NCBI GenBank assembly: GCA_026120185.1 | Contig: JANUWF010002285.1 | Location: 434,001 to 498,000 of the forward strand | Direction of reading: 5' to 3' | Length of the DNA: 64,000 bases | From: Voacanga thouarsii | Lineage: Eukaryota > Streptophyta > Magnoliopsida > Gentianales > Apocynaceae | Shown here: in pieces, positions 24,142 to 35,659 of the stretch | Numbering within the stretch: position 1 is the first letter of the stretch | How the letters are laid out: each line of letters begins with the position of its first letter | The notes under the pieces: model-generated | Told to the model about the DNA's origin: nothing | Database searches by the model: none | The model's input: the letters and a program-made list of their open reading frames with translations, nothing else | Made by a program: the position numbers and the translations under genes

Positions 24142-25628
24142 GTTTTATTTCCCCAAATAAGGAAAATATTTTCCGTCTTAAATGTGGGGGAGTGAGTCTT
24201 GTCTTTATTTGCTTTGATAGAATTTTTATTAGTATTTCTCTTTAGGTTGTTTTCTTTTATTTTGGTGTGTTTTATTATGTTATTATTTTCTTTGTGCTGT
24301 TCTTTATGTTTTCTTTTGTAGGTCAGAATAAAGTCCTCTTGAGCAAGCTCTTCTCTCTATTCCATGTTTTAATATTTAATGGAGAATTATTCCACTTGGA
24401 AGTATTACTTAAACTTTCTACCTCTCTATTAGATTTGGTCCATTTGGTGATGCTTTATTGTGTTAATTTTTTTCCAATGAGGACATTGCCCAGTTTAAGT
24501 ATGGGGGAGTGGCTTAGTAATATTCTTTGTCTAAGTTTTTATCAATGATCTTGGTATTTTCTTGTTATCAAACAATTTTGTTGAAAATTTGAAAATTTTG
24601 AAAATTTCAAAGTGTGGAGCTTTTGGAGCAAAATTAAGCTTACTTGTATATAATGAAATGATGATTTTCTTACTAATTTTGGATACGGTTTGATTTTAAT
24701 TAAAAAAAAAACTTGCGCATTATGTTGGATTTTGCTAACTCTTGAGAATTTAAGTTAACATTGGTTATGTTTGGCATTTGGGTCTTATTTTATTCTTTAA
24801 GTCTGAATATGTATGATATGATAAAATATGGGAAGATTTGTTGACTAGTTCTTGTATTATTGATTTAATGTTTACTTAACTTTGAGTTGTGAATAACGAA
24901 TGTGAGGAAATAAAATAAAAAGCAAAGAAAAAAAAACAGTTGAGGGAAAAGGAAAAAATTTTAGATGAAAAAAATTGAGTTGAAAAAATTCCTTTTATCT
25001 TTGTAAAGAGAAAATAGAGAGACCTTTTGCTTAAAGGGGGCCAATACGGTGAGTGAAAGAGAATAAACAAAGAAGCATCACACTCTCTTGAGGCTATCTC
25101 GAAGGCAAGAAGGTAAATAAAGAAAACGAAAAGAAATAAAATTGTTGAAAACAAATAATGACTATAAAGGGGCCAATATAGTGCATGAAGAGAAATCCAT
25201 TCGACTTGAATCTATCAATTCCCTAAGTCATTGAAAAAAATTTTAAGAGGAAAAAAGAGAATGAAGTGTTTTCCTTATCTTATTACTTGAGTTGAGTAAA
25301 TTTAAGTTTATAAGGCTAGAATCGGTTAAATGGCTTGACTTGTATGATTTTTGTTATCTATGTTTTTGCTTGAGAAGTAAGATAGTTTTCTGGTACTAGA
25401 TATAAGCTTATTTACCTTAACTTTGATGGCCTTGGGATTGTTTGATTTCATACATAAGTTTACAAGTTTTTGAAAAGATTGAGTGAATGAAAAGTTTATA
25501 TTTAAGGTTGGAAGAAGGTTGTATCTTCATTATGGATGATTTTTTTAAGGAAATTTTTGCTAAATTGCTTTGTCTTGTTCCAAAAGTTTAGTGTCTAGTT
25601 CTTGTTTGTTTGAGGACAAGCAAAAGTC

Positions 25629-25644
25629 CAAGTGTGGGGGTATG
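25629..25644 (+). other. Y polypurine tract
   Basis: CAAGTGTGGGGGTATG immediately before the 3' LTR start (TGATAGGGGC at 25645). X has AAGTGTGGAGGAATG at the same position (62722-62736). Confidence 0.75.
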
Positions 25645-25822
25645 TGATAGGGGCTAAAATCATCATTATTTTCCTAGTTATTTGAGGTTATTTTGAGATA
25701 TTTTTATTGTAATAACTAGGCTTATTCCTTCCTATTTGATATTATGCTTGTAGAAAGTTTTTTTTTTTTTTTGTGGCAAATTTGTGCAGATTTGAATAGA
25801 TTTCGAGCAAAAAAGTGAAAGA
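25645..25822 (+). repeat. Y 3' LTR, first part
   Basis: First 178 bases of the Y 3' LTR, up to AAAGTGAAAGA, where CopB-2 begins. It continues at 53325. AAAGA (25818-25822) is the left TSD of CopB-2, with one transition against AAAGG on the right. Confidence 0.9.
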
Positions 25823-26885
25823 TGTTGGAAAGTATGCCCTCAAAGACTATGTATTCTATGTGAATATATTTCAATAAAATGTTTATTCAGTCAATTTAGT
25901 TTGTTTCTTATATTATTGCACATTTATGGTCCAAATACGACATGTAATGGTTTAGGTGTTGAGTCGTTCTTCACAGTAAGGTATAGACCATGGGTACTTA
26001 TCATACATGTAAAACTGAGTTCTTAGTCATTTGATGGAATTGGGCATTTCATCAAGGTAAGACTATTATGCCATGAGTTCTAATGAGGAATGGTTTACCT
26101 TGAATCAATGAGTAGATCATTCACATCACTGTCATAAGCGTATTTCAAATACGTAGAACTAGAACTGTAATAGTGGTCTCTTATAAAGTACTATGCTTAT
26201 AGAGATTGGACAATTACTACTACTGCGTGGATAGATACCTTTGCACTTGAATATAAGTTGGTGGTCTAGTGAAGCTAGGGTTTTATACTTTGATATACGT
26301 TGGGTGCGATTTATTTTGTGAGATCAATATCCTTGTATGTTGGGTGTTTTACTCTAGTTAGTTAAGACAGACTCATGCAATAGAGTTTTTATGTTTCACT
26401 TAGTGAAGTTAAATCACCCCCTTGTGATTGTCCAGGATAATCTAATAATCTAGGGCCCTGGGAACGTAACTCTAGAATATGAGCTTTTGGGTAGCTTCAA
26501 TTAGATAAGCAAGTACATTTAAGTGAGTCTTGCATTATCTGACTAGAGAGCTAAGGATGGTAGATATCTTTGACATGGGTGTTAGTATATTTATCCTATC
26601 TCATTGATGGGTGTTATGTAGCGGTGTGTTTTCGTCATTTCACCTGTAGGTCAAAGACATTGCTTTAGTAATATTATTCTTGGGGTCAATATTTTCATAT
26701 GGTGATAAAGGAGAATATTTATAATGGTAAAATGCAGCTATATAATATTAAGGGCATTTTGCTTATTTTAGTAGCCATGAATAATATGTCTCTTGGTCCC
26801 CGAAGTAGCAAAAGTTACCTTAGTGTTGTTTATACACAATCTGGGCTTAATGGATAATTATTTGGAAAAGAATAAAATTTATTCT

Positions 26886-27110
26886 AAGAGTCAAATTAGA
26901 ATTAATTAATTAGTCTTAGATTTTGATAAGGCCTAGAAAAGATAAGTAATTAATTAAGAAGATTGGGTTGGAATATAATTAATTAATTGGCCTAATATAT
27001 GTTGACATATATTAAGAGTCCAATTAGAATTAATTAATTAGCCTTGGATGTTTAACAAAGCTCAGAAAAGATAATTAATTAATTAAGATGATTGGGCTAA
27101 TCTTGGATTG
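26886..27110 (+). repeat. 128-bp tandem repeat, two units
   Basis: Two units, the second partial, each starting near AAGAGTCxAATTAGAATT and containing AATTAATTAATTAAGA and a GATTGGG block. The shared TTAGAATT words at 26896 and 27024 are exactly 128 bases apart. The 3' LTR has a third unit. Confidence 0.85.
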
Positions 27111-27379
27111 GTTTCGAAGCACAACACCAAGCCCATTAGGGCTTCATCAAGCCCAAAGTCTTGTCGAAATTAAGGCATAAGAAAGGAAGAAAAATAACGT
27201 GGTTTTTCAATGAGCTCTCTCTCCAAGTGTGCCGTCTCTTCTTCTTATTTCTCATCCTTCTCTCATTCTCTCTTGGAGAGTATCTTGATTATCCAAAGAA
27301 GGAGCTTTCACCAAGCTAACCTAAGAGCAAGGTATAGTCATACTCTAAAATATGAGGAGAGATAGCATAGAGACGCTTA

Positions 27380-27490
27380 ATGCGTAGGTATAAAAGATTA
27401 GCGGAAATACTGGTCGAACCACGAGCACCTTCTCCTCCCCTTCCAATGCAAGTTCCACTACAACCTAGCCCTTTGTTGGTTAATCTGTGA
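27380..27490 (+). CDS. LTR-encoded short ORF (CopB-2 5' LTR copy)
   Basis: 36 codons and TGA, beginning MRRYKRLAEI with a PPLPMQVPLQPSP segment. It lines up without gaps with the 3' LTR copy at 53110 and, with one residue added, with CopB-1 at 8620. A donor-like GAAA|GTAAGT lies 12 bases after the stop (GT at 27503). Here the phase to the gag acceptor is off by one because an A-run has lost an A; the 3' LTR copy keeps the right phase. Either an upstream ORF that limits translation or a relic of an N-terminal Gag exon. Confidence 0.4.
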   Translation: MRRYKRLAEILVEPRAPSPPLPMQVPLQPSPLLVNL

Positions 27491-27589
27491 CCAATAAAGA
27501 AAGTAAGTACTCTTTCCTAGATGTGGCTCAAAAAATTAAAAAATTTTCCGCTGCATTTTCTTTAATGTTTTCTGTTTTGATCCTTCAAG

Positions 27590-27601
27590 TGGTATCAAAG
27601 C
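27590..27601 (+). other. CopB-2 primer-binding site
   Basis: TGGTATCAAAGC, two bases after the LTR; identical to the CopB-1 site and one base off the usual initiator tRNA-Met complement. Confidence 0.85.
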
Positions 27602-29214
27602 TACAGTTTTCATCTAAGAGCATGTGCTATGGCTAGAAACTAGAAAATGTGGTTCCTTTACTATTAAAAATTAATCTTTTGTGATTTCATGTGATCCCTC
27701 AAACATTGGTTTCTACAGTTCATGTACGCCTCGTGGTTAGAAGCGTAGGGTCATGTATTCTAATGATTTTCCCATTATTTTCCTAGTTTTGAGTAGATGC
27801 AATATATGCCGCGTAGTTAGAGGCATAGGTACTTGTAAAGGCGTGGTTTTATGCCTGGTTTTGCATTTTTTTTAACCTATAAAATTTAGGGACTGAAGAA
27901 CGTAATTGCAAGAATAGTTGAGGAGAGAAAATGGCTGAAAATTATGATTTTTCCAAAAGTCGGCGAACTCCAGAACAGACTCGACGCCAAGTGCCATAAT
28001 CGGACCATGTGCCAGGTCCACAATGCCCAGCCGAAGGTTTTGGAGAAACAATGCAGACCCGCCGCTAGGTCCATTCTACCCAGAGGAAGATGCACACAAT
28101 TTTGTCCAAGAAAAGGGAGAGTACTGCTAAAATTTTGTACCTTAATTTTTCCTTGATGTAATCATTTTTTGAAACCATTGTATGAGGTTAATTTTCTATA
28201 ATAGTTTTATTTTTCTTTGGATGAATAATTTGCATGAAAATGAATAGTAAAGGATGGAACCACCTTAGGATTAAACATGATCATTAATTTTTAATTCATT
28301 ATGTTTAATCCATTGTTTGGTCACTTAGGAATAAATGAATAGTTTGAGCATGGAAAAGTTTACTTTTGTTATCATGCTTATTTCATTTTTGTGATCAAAT
28401 GCGCAAGTTCTTGTGAGACCAAAGTCTCACTAGATAGAATGATTTTTTGATAAAACGTTTCAATTTAAGAAACTTTAAAATAAAAGAGTTCATGGTTTAT
28501 TCTCTTAAAGGATTTAATCCTTGACATAGAGAATAATATTGAACTTAAGGATATTTAATAAAGTTTTACTTGGCTATTAACTTAGAATAGTAAAATAAAT
28601 TCACAGTTTATTCTCTCAAAGGATTTAACCCTTGACATAGAGAATCATATTGAATTTTAGTTTTTCACCAAAATTAATGTAACCATAAGATTATAGAAAA
28701 CATTTTTAGGCCTAAAACTCTAATTTCACTAAAAGATTAAGTGGGAAAAGGGTTCCAACGACCCCATGGCTTCCATCACAACTCTCATTAGAGATAGTGG
28801 ATTTCCTTGTGTCATTTTGAGCATGACCCCCTATAAGATGGATTCCTACAAGTATCTAGAACTAATGGAAGAGTAAAATTAAAAGCCTAGGGTATTTGCT
28901 ATGATTGACCAATCAACGTTGGAGATTTTTAGCACTAGATTATCCGTAGGTGGTGTGAATTAGCAGCCATCCTATCGGTGGAACTTTTTCTAGACCATTA
29001 CCGATTAAGGAAGTTTTGATTCATGATGGTTATACACTTAACTTAGAATGCTATTATTCTTTCTACGAAGCTCTGTTAGTTTTTCTATGAGTCAAACTAC
29101 TTATATTATTGATAATGATTTTAAGAGCTATCTATTATCAAAAAAATAATATAAAGAAATGTGCACTTTTATTTCTTACAAACTAAATGAATGATTTTTC
29201 ACAGTATTTCAGAA
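27602..29214 (+). other. CopB-2 leader with GC-richer island
   Basis: No gene. 27955-28095 is a GC-richer island with GTGCCAGGTCCAC and CCGCTAGGTCCATTCTACC, which resembles the island in the Y LTR (GGCACCAGGTCCACTCTGC). 28740-28800 aligns with the CopB-1 leader. It ends with a pyrimidine-rich tract and TTTCAG (AG 29211-29212), two bases before the gag ATG, as in CopB-1. Confidence 0.7.
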
Positions 29215-29284
29215 ATGTCTGGTTTCAATCCATTACCAACCATTCTCAAGGAGAATAAGTTGATAGGCTCGAATTATGTGAACT
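29215..29284 (+). pseudogene. gag: CopB-2 gag, first 23 codons
   Basis: MSGFNPLPTILKENKL..NYVN, cut inside the NYVNW motif by a chromovirus LTR. The uninterrupted CopB-1 sequence at 10740-10760 (GTGAACTGGAAAAGG) shows the original join. Gag continues at 33401. Confidence 0.88.
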
Positions 29285-29931
29285 TGTAACACCACTACTA
29301 AAGATAACAATGGAAGCATATCAACATTGGATGTCGCCCCATCCAGTTTTTTGGAAAAATGGTCTTTATAACGGAAGTAACAGGGTACACACACCTATGT
29401 AAAGTCTAGACTTGAGAATAACCCACATTGATGGCCATACATATACATATATTAGTGAATCTCATACATGCTATCTGTATCTATAACAAAATACAATACA
29501 TGATCAGAAGGGAAAACTATCCAGACCTATGTCGCCGACTCTGTGGTATCATCCTTCTATCCGTAGATCCACTCAGCTCTAGATCCTACAAAAGGTAATA
29601 TAAAAGATACGTGTGAGTGACGAATCACTCAGTAAGTCCCGTGTGTGCTAGTGCTTTATGAAAAAATAGGGTACATAAAATTTTCGTGGATTAGTATATC
29701 ATTTGTTCATTGGAAACAATTACAAAACTCTCTAAAGAAGAGCTTATCTAGAACTCATTCACATTTGGAAAACTGTATTTCACTTTTAAAACATCGCCCC
29801 AATTTCCAAATCACAGGTGCTTCTCCAATCAAAGGCCGGCCTGTATGCAAAGCTCATAAGACTTTGCCTTCAACATCACAATCTTATTATGCCAGGGACT
29901 TCGCCTTATGGCACTCAACCATGCAATGCCA

Positions 29932-30077
29932 GATAAGTACACCAACATACATAGTGTCATCTTACTGAGACCATAGCCTTCAGTACTTGATCTGTGCGTC
30001 ACCGGATAAGCACACCAACTTGCACTGTGACATCGTACTGAGACCACAACCTACAGTACTCGATCCATGCATCACTA
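29932..30077. repeat. 73-bp tandem duplication in solo LTR
   Basis: Two units beginning GATAAGTACACCAAC (29932) and GATAAGCACACCAAC (30005), about 85% alike by eye, each with a TACTGAGACCA core. Confidence 0.8.
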
Positions 30078-30679
30078 GGAAATCTTTTACTTGCTACCGT
30101 AAGCTAAGGGTCCCAATCCTGACATCCATCACTATTGAGGCAGCAATGAGTCAAACGCGATGAGTGTCCCCACCCGGTATCAACGAGTGACTCAAAATAA
30201 GAAGCATCTGCAGACGCAGCAATTACCATGTGCTAAACGGCTATTTAGGATGACTCATCTCAATGTCATGTTGCCCTGTTTGGGGTAAGACAATCCCCAA
30301 AACTGATTGGGTTACTTGGGGTCGTCTATCTCTAACATGAGCTAGTACAAAAATCAAAGTCCTTACTGAGTACTCAACGTCACCACTATCAATCCCTTCT
30401 GACTGATCAAGCCAGAGGGTTTTCTGATCCCACAGGATTTTCAAATAATAATAGTTTTGGGGCAAAACAACACTTTTTAGAATTTGATCCCACTGACTCA
30501 CAAGTCAGATTATCATTCACATAGGCTCCGTAGAACCAATCAATTTATTACATGGAAGATCAGGCCAGTAAAATAATTTTAGGGATCAAAAGGTCATTTT
30601 CCAAAAGTCAATCTCATCATGAGAGATCATTTTCCAAAATCATGTTGAATCAAGATAAAGAGTTCTATTCACACATCAA

Positions 30680-31080
30680 AACATGTTTCCAAGAGTATTC
30701 GGGTCTTTTTCCCCATAATCAATCACAAAAGTCATTTCTAATGGTATTCAGATCATTTTACCCATATCCTATTCCAAAAGACTTTCCGAGGGTATTCGGA
30801 TCATTTTACCCTTACCCTATTTGAAAAGCGTTCACAAAAGTTCCAAAAAGGGTATTTAGGTCATTTACCGTATACCTGATTCCAAAAGTTTTTATAAACA
30901 TTCCAATAAGGACATTTGGATCATTTTTCAAATACCCGATTCCAAAAGGAACTTATTTCAAGAAATCCGAATTCTAATCCTAAAAGAGGATTAAATTCAA
31001 AATTCCAAACATATTTCCATAAAATATTCCAACAAGGGCATTCCAGTCAATTTATGAATACCCAATTTTAAAATTTATCA
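30680..31080. repeat. 60-bp degenerate tandem array in solo LTR
   Basis: About six diverged units. Each has a GGTATTCGGATCATTTTACCC-like part (20-base core at 30791) followed by CCTATTCCAAAAG. The CCAAAAG ends fall near 30780, 30838, 30898 and 30958, a period of about 60. The ORF at 30552-30824 is a product of this array. Confidence 0.8.
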
Positions 31081-33400
31081 TTTTTCAAAAATCCTAAATA
31101 TTTAATTCTAAGATAGACTAAATTCACAAAATTCATGTTTTAATCATCCAGTAAGGTTTCCAAGCCAATTATGATGTTCACTCGAGCCCAAAACGGCATA
31201 AAATAATTTTTGCTGACATAACCCTTAAACATATTTAGTGATTTCCAAAATGGAATAAAACATAGCATTTCATGGAAAAGTGAAGCACATTAGCTTTCAA
31301 AAGGTTTTAGAAATCAAATGGACTCACCTCGTGTCCTAAGTATCCCTTTCTGTTCACAGCCGTTTAATCACTATCTTTTGACGTTACATTGGCCGTTTAT
31401 CGTAAAACCTATACCAAACATCGTTTTCGGGTCAAATCGTGTTCGGCCAAAAAATAGCCGACGGTTAGCCGACATTCAACCGATGTTTAGTCGACGGTTA
31501 AGGAAAACGTTTAACATTCGTTCACGTCATTTCTTCATCATTTGATCGATTCTTTCTTTCTCCTTTTTCCACACACTTACTCCCTTTATAAACAAGGGAT
31601 TCACTTCATATTTCCCCAATTATTTCATCCAAAATCACACAATTAATCATTTTTATGTTCATCCATTTTCGGACTCATTTTTCTAGAATTTCACTGCTTG
31701 ACAGAAGATTTTGTTTTGCACATAACTTTCAATCCACAACTATGATTTGGTCCTATGATATACCAAAATGAACGTAAGTCTCTTAACTTTAATTTTTTAT
31801 TGGGCTTTTCTTAGTCCTAGTTTTTGTGACATTCTACTAGGCAAAATCAGCCCCAATAGTTTTGTCTCAATTTCACTATTCATACTTTCCTTTGTTTTCC
31901 TTTAGCCTTTAGCACCTTGGAACCATTAATTCATTTAATCCTCCTTCAAATCATCTTCAATTATAAATTTCTAGATTTTCAGTATCTCACAATAGTTATA
32001 CTTATTCAATACAAATTCATCTCTTCTAATCAAAAGCTAGTTTGAACCATTTTTCCAACCAAGTAAATTCCATTTTTACTCTACTTTGATCATCACCTCT
32101 TCAACCAAAAATAAGCCTTCAATCTACCATAATTATTCAATTATTCCTCATACAAAACATCACTCAAAGGCCCTTAGGCAGCCGGCACATATACAAGTAT
32201 ATATAAAGTTCATACACAAAAGTTCACAAACCCTAGCTTTGATCCGAAATCAATACATGAAAATTATGTTTTTATGTTAAAATTCACATCATCATAATCA
32301 TTATTCACCCAACAACAACTTTAATTCAAGCAAGGTAGGGTTTTACCTTGTATTTGAGGCTATTTGGTGTGATTTTGCTCCAAGAACACCAAGGCTTCAC
32401 CTATTACACCAAGAACCTACACTAGCTAGCCTTTTTGTTTTCTCTTATTTGATCTCTTTTTCTCTTGGTTTTTCCTTCTCTTAGCTAACAAAATTCAGGC
32501 TGTTTAACAGCCCTTCTCCACCACCATTCACCCCTCAAATCTTGGCCCTTCATTTCTTGTTTTGGTTTAATTGAATGGTGGATATATTTTGTTCCAATAG
32601 GATTTTTACACACCAACCACTTTTTCCTCCACAAAATTTTCCTTTATTTATTCTTTGATGGCTGCCAACTTCTTGGCCAAATTTCAGCCATTCAATCACG
32701 TTTTCTTGGAAAATGTATTAGCCAATCAAAAGGCACAAGACTTTAATCAAACGGGCCGACAAAATGATGTGTTCCAATCAAAAAATTGCACATCATTCTT
32801 CATTTATTTTTCAAAGCTTATTTAAGAAGTCTTGCATGGATGAATCTTTCCAACATTCTCTTATTCTTCGAAACTTTTCATTGGACACCAATCACAAGAA
32901 GCCACACGTCCCATTTTCAACTGCATTTTTCTATTTTCTTCAAAAATAACTAAAATCGGGTCCGTGATGGGAAAATATTTTATTTCACCAGTCAATTCCA
33001 AAAATTCCACTAAATTCATTGGTAACACATAAATTCTTCAATTCCTTCTCTACGTGGTCAAATTTGTGGTCAAAGTCGCGGCCGCTATCAAAATGACGAA
33101 AGTGCCCCCGATACCCCAAGTAACATAATTCATACCCAAACGTGAATTTTATCGCACTGATCAATTTCTCTTTTTAGAGTGCCCTACATGTCTTATTTTG
33201 TTAATAATAATAGCCTTCCAAAAATTTATGGTACGGGTAGAACAAATTTAATAATTACATCCAAGTCCGGACAAGAAATTATTATACAAAAATATTCATC
33301 TGATTATATTGATCATTTTTTCTTCTAGCCATTGATATAAATTCTCATCCTATTACAAATAATAGCAAATTGAAACTAAAAAGTAGGGTGTTACAGAAAT

Positions 33401-34145
33401 GGAAAAGGAACTTGAACACATTACTTAATGCCGAGGAGCACAAGCATGTTCTTACGAATCCCTATCCTGAGATTAGGGAAGAATCCGCTGATCAGAAGTG
33501 AGAGGCCAAGAAGGCATGAAAGAAAGCTGATAAGATGGCTAAGTGCTATAGTTAACTTCAATATCTAGTGTGCTCTAATCTAAGCATGAGCACATGGCCA
33601 TTGCGTACGACATGGATTTGTCATTGCATACCATGTTTGCTGACAAGAGCTGGCCCATAAGGCAGAAAGCTTTTAGGGCAATCATGCACACTAGGATGGC
33701 CGAAGGGGCATTGGTTCAAGAGCATCTGCTCAAGATTATTGCCTACTTCGAGAAGGCTAAGGTCCTAGGTGCAACAATAGATCCTGAGAGCTAAATTAAC
33801 ATGATTCTTAAAACTTTGCATGATTCATATTCTCAGTTCAAGTTAAATTACTACATGAACAAGTTGGATAGGAATATCATGGAGCTTATGAAAGAACTCC
33901 AGTGGGTAAAGAAGATCATGAAGCCTGTGTCAAAGATTTTAGTTTCTCGTTCTACTTATTCTTCTAGAATTAAGGAAAAGCCCAAGAAATTCAAGAAGAG
34001 AAAGGCCTAAAATAATGCAGGGGCCCAGTCCAAAGTAGCTGGTCAGGCCAAGCCCAATGGGAAGCCCAAAGGCAAATGCTTCAAGTATGGTAAGAAAGGG
34101 CATTGGAAGAAAGATTGTCCAGACTTCTTAGCCAAGTTTACTTAA
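33401..34145 (+). pseudogene. gag: CopB-2 gag, remainder
   Basis: Resumes with KRNLNTLLNAEEHKHV and runs with several stops and a frameshift through KMAKCY, TRMAEGALVQEHLLKIIAYF and MNKLDRNIMELM to a lysine-rich tail. The zinc knuckle is at about 34074-34120: CFKYGKKGHWKKDC, in which the second Cys has become Tyr. TAA at about 34009 and 34144. The homologous CopB-1 gag stops at FKLN, near 33846 here. Confidence 0.85.
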
Positions 34146-35640
34146 GGTATTACTCTATACCTAGAGTCTATTTTGATCGTTGGATTAACATCTTCTTGGA
34201 TAATTAATTTTGGAGCCACTGACCATGTCTATTACTTTTTGTAGGGGTTTAGAAGGACAACGAGCCTCAACAAGGGTGAGCTTGGACTTCAAGTAGGTAA
34301 TAGAGTAAGAATATGGGTTGATGTAGTGGGAGATCTTGAGCTTTTTTTTTTTTTTTTTGTAATAGGAAGTTAATTTTAAAAGATATTTTATGTATTTCTT
34401 ATTTTAAATAGAATTTGATTTCAGTTTCCAAATTGATGAATCAAGGATATTCTATTTCTTTCCATTTTGGTGTTTCCATCAGTAGAGATGGTAAATTAAT
34501 TTGTACATGAAACATGTATGAAAATCTCTTTTATATAAATCCTATTAGAAATCAAGTAAACAATATTCAAACTAAACCTGATAATAAAAAGAGAAATGCC
34601 ATATCAAACAACTCGTATTTATGGCATCTAAGATTGAGACATATAAATCCCAATCGAATTTAAAGGCTAATCCATGATGGGCCTTTAGGTTTATTAAGAT
34701 TAGAACAATGGCCTTAGTGTGATTCCTACCTTAAAGGTAAAATGACCAAAAGATTCTTTACCAAAAAGGTGGATAGAGCTATGGAAATGCTAGCACTAGT
34801 TCATACAGATGTTTGTGGTCCAATGACTACACCAGCTAGGGGACACTATGAGTACTTCATCACTTTCATAGATGATCACACTCGTTTTGGTTATATTTAT
34901 TTGATGAGGCACAAGTTTGACTCTTTTGATAAATTCAACGAGTTTAAGGCTAAAGTGAAGCGTCAAACTGGTAAATTAATTAAAACTTTAAGATCGGATT
35001 GCGGTAGAGGGTACCTCCTCGGTGAGTTTAAGGATTACTTGGTACATTGCAGTATAGTATCTCAGTTAGCTGTGACTAGGACTCCCCAGCAGAATGGAGT
35101 AGCTAAGAAAAGAAATAGAACTTTGATGGAAATGGTCAGAAGCATGATGAATCATGTGTCTCTTCCTTTTTTTTTTTTTTTTGAGGGTATTCCTTAGAAA
35201 TAGTGGCATATGTTTTGAACTTAGAGCCTTCCAAATCAATACCTAGGACATCCTATGAAATGTGGACTAGACAAAAGCCAAGTCTGAACATTCTCAAGAT
35301 ATAGGGTTGTCCAGCTTATATGCTGAAAAAAGGAAGTAAGCTGGAACCAAGATCAAAATTGTGCTACTTCGTTGGGTACCCAAAAGGAACGAGATGTGGA
35401 TATTTCTGTCATCCTCAAGAGCATAATGTACTTATTAGTACTAATGCTAGATATGTAGAGGATGAACAAATAACTTCCACCACGGGTTTGAGTAGAATAG
35501 AGTTAGATAAGAAGTTGGTCACTGATTCATCTTAAGGTACTTCTAATACCCTGATCAACGAACCAAGAGAAACACTACTGGATGTTCCTATACAAACTGA
35601 GCCTCGTTGTAGTGGGAGGATCACAAGAGTTCAATAAAGG
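34146..35640 (+). pseudogene. CopB-2 protease and integrase
   Basis: The protease region begins near 34190 (SWIINFGATDHVYY), where the catalytic Asp is Asn. A T17 run (34342-34358) disrupts the following part. GAG_pre-integrase remains near 34610-34700. Integrase 34742-35197: first Asp kept (HTDVCG), second Asp kept but Glu lost (SDCGRGYL for the usual SDxGGEY), PQQNGVA present. A T16 run at 35167-35182 breaks the frame after NHVSLP. 35320-35535 is the integrase C-terminal part, ending in VEDEQITSTTGLSR. Confidence 0.85.
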
Positions 35641-35659
35641 TGCACCAGAGAAATCTATG

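Larger units (their letters stand above)
21370..25644 (+). other. Y internal region (excluding the inserted solo LTR)
   Basis: 21370-21796 and 23450-25644. Removing the solo LTR and one AAAGG restores continuity across TATAAAGGCCCATAC, and the reading DKLVEDTIK + AHTLAQKDPQ is then open, so a Gag-like or unknown protein once crossed this point. No known domain is recognised. 24180-25620 is AT-rich and non-coding, with repeated GTGGGGGAGTG-like purine blocks (24184, 24504). Confidence 0.6.
25823..27587 (+). repeat. CopB-2 5' LTR
   Basis: TGTTGGAAAG to GATCCTTCA, 1.77 kb. It aligns with the 3' LTR at 51401-53319, which is about 150 bases longer mainly because a 128-base unit is present three times there and twice here. 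Confidence 0.92.
29285..33395 (-). repeat. Chromovirus (Tekay-like) solo LTR, 4.1 kb
   Basis: Plus strand starts TGTAACACCACTAC and ends GGGTGTTACA. TSD GAACT (29280-29284) and GAAAT (33396-33400). The left end shares GGATGTCGCCCC and GGTCTTTATAAC with the Tekay LTR at 36479 in the same orientation, so it is a related but diverged family and reads on the minus strand. No gag or pol is inside, so it is a solo LTR or a complete LTR left by recombination. No gene within; long AT-rich parts hold nothing else I can support. Confidence 0.85.

Noticed and set aside
24876..25154. Minus-strand ORF rich in Phe and Ser in Y
   Set aside because: Complement of an A- and G-rich non-coding stretch before the polypurine tract; not kept in X.
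17181..25644. Two Athila-like elements in tandem sharing one LTR at 19961
   Set aside because: CopA LTR halves and matching TSDs on both sides show that Y inserted as a unit into CopA-2, which itself sits in X. No shared LTR is needed.
30552..30824. 90-codon ORF with a FYPYPI repeat
   Set aside because: It is the translation of the 60-bp tandem array in the solo LTR.
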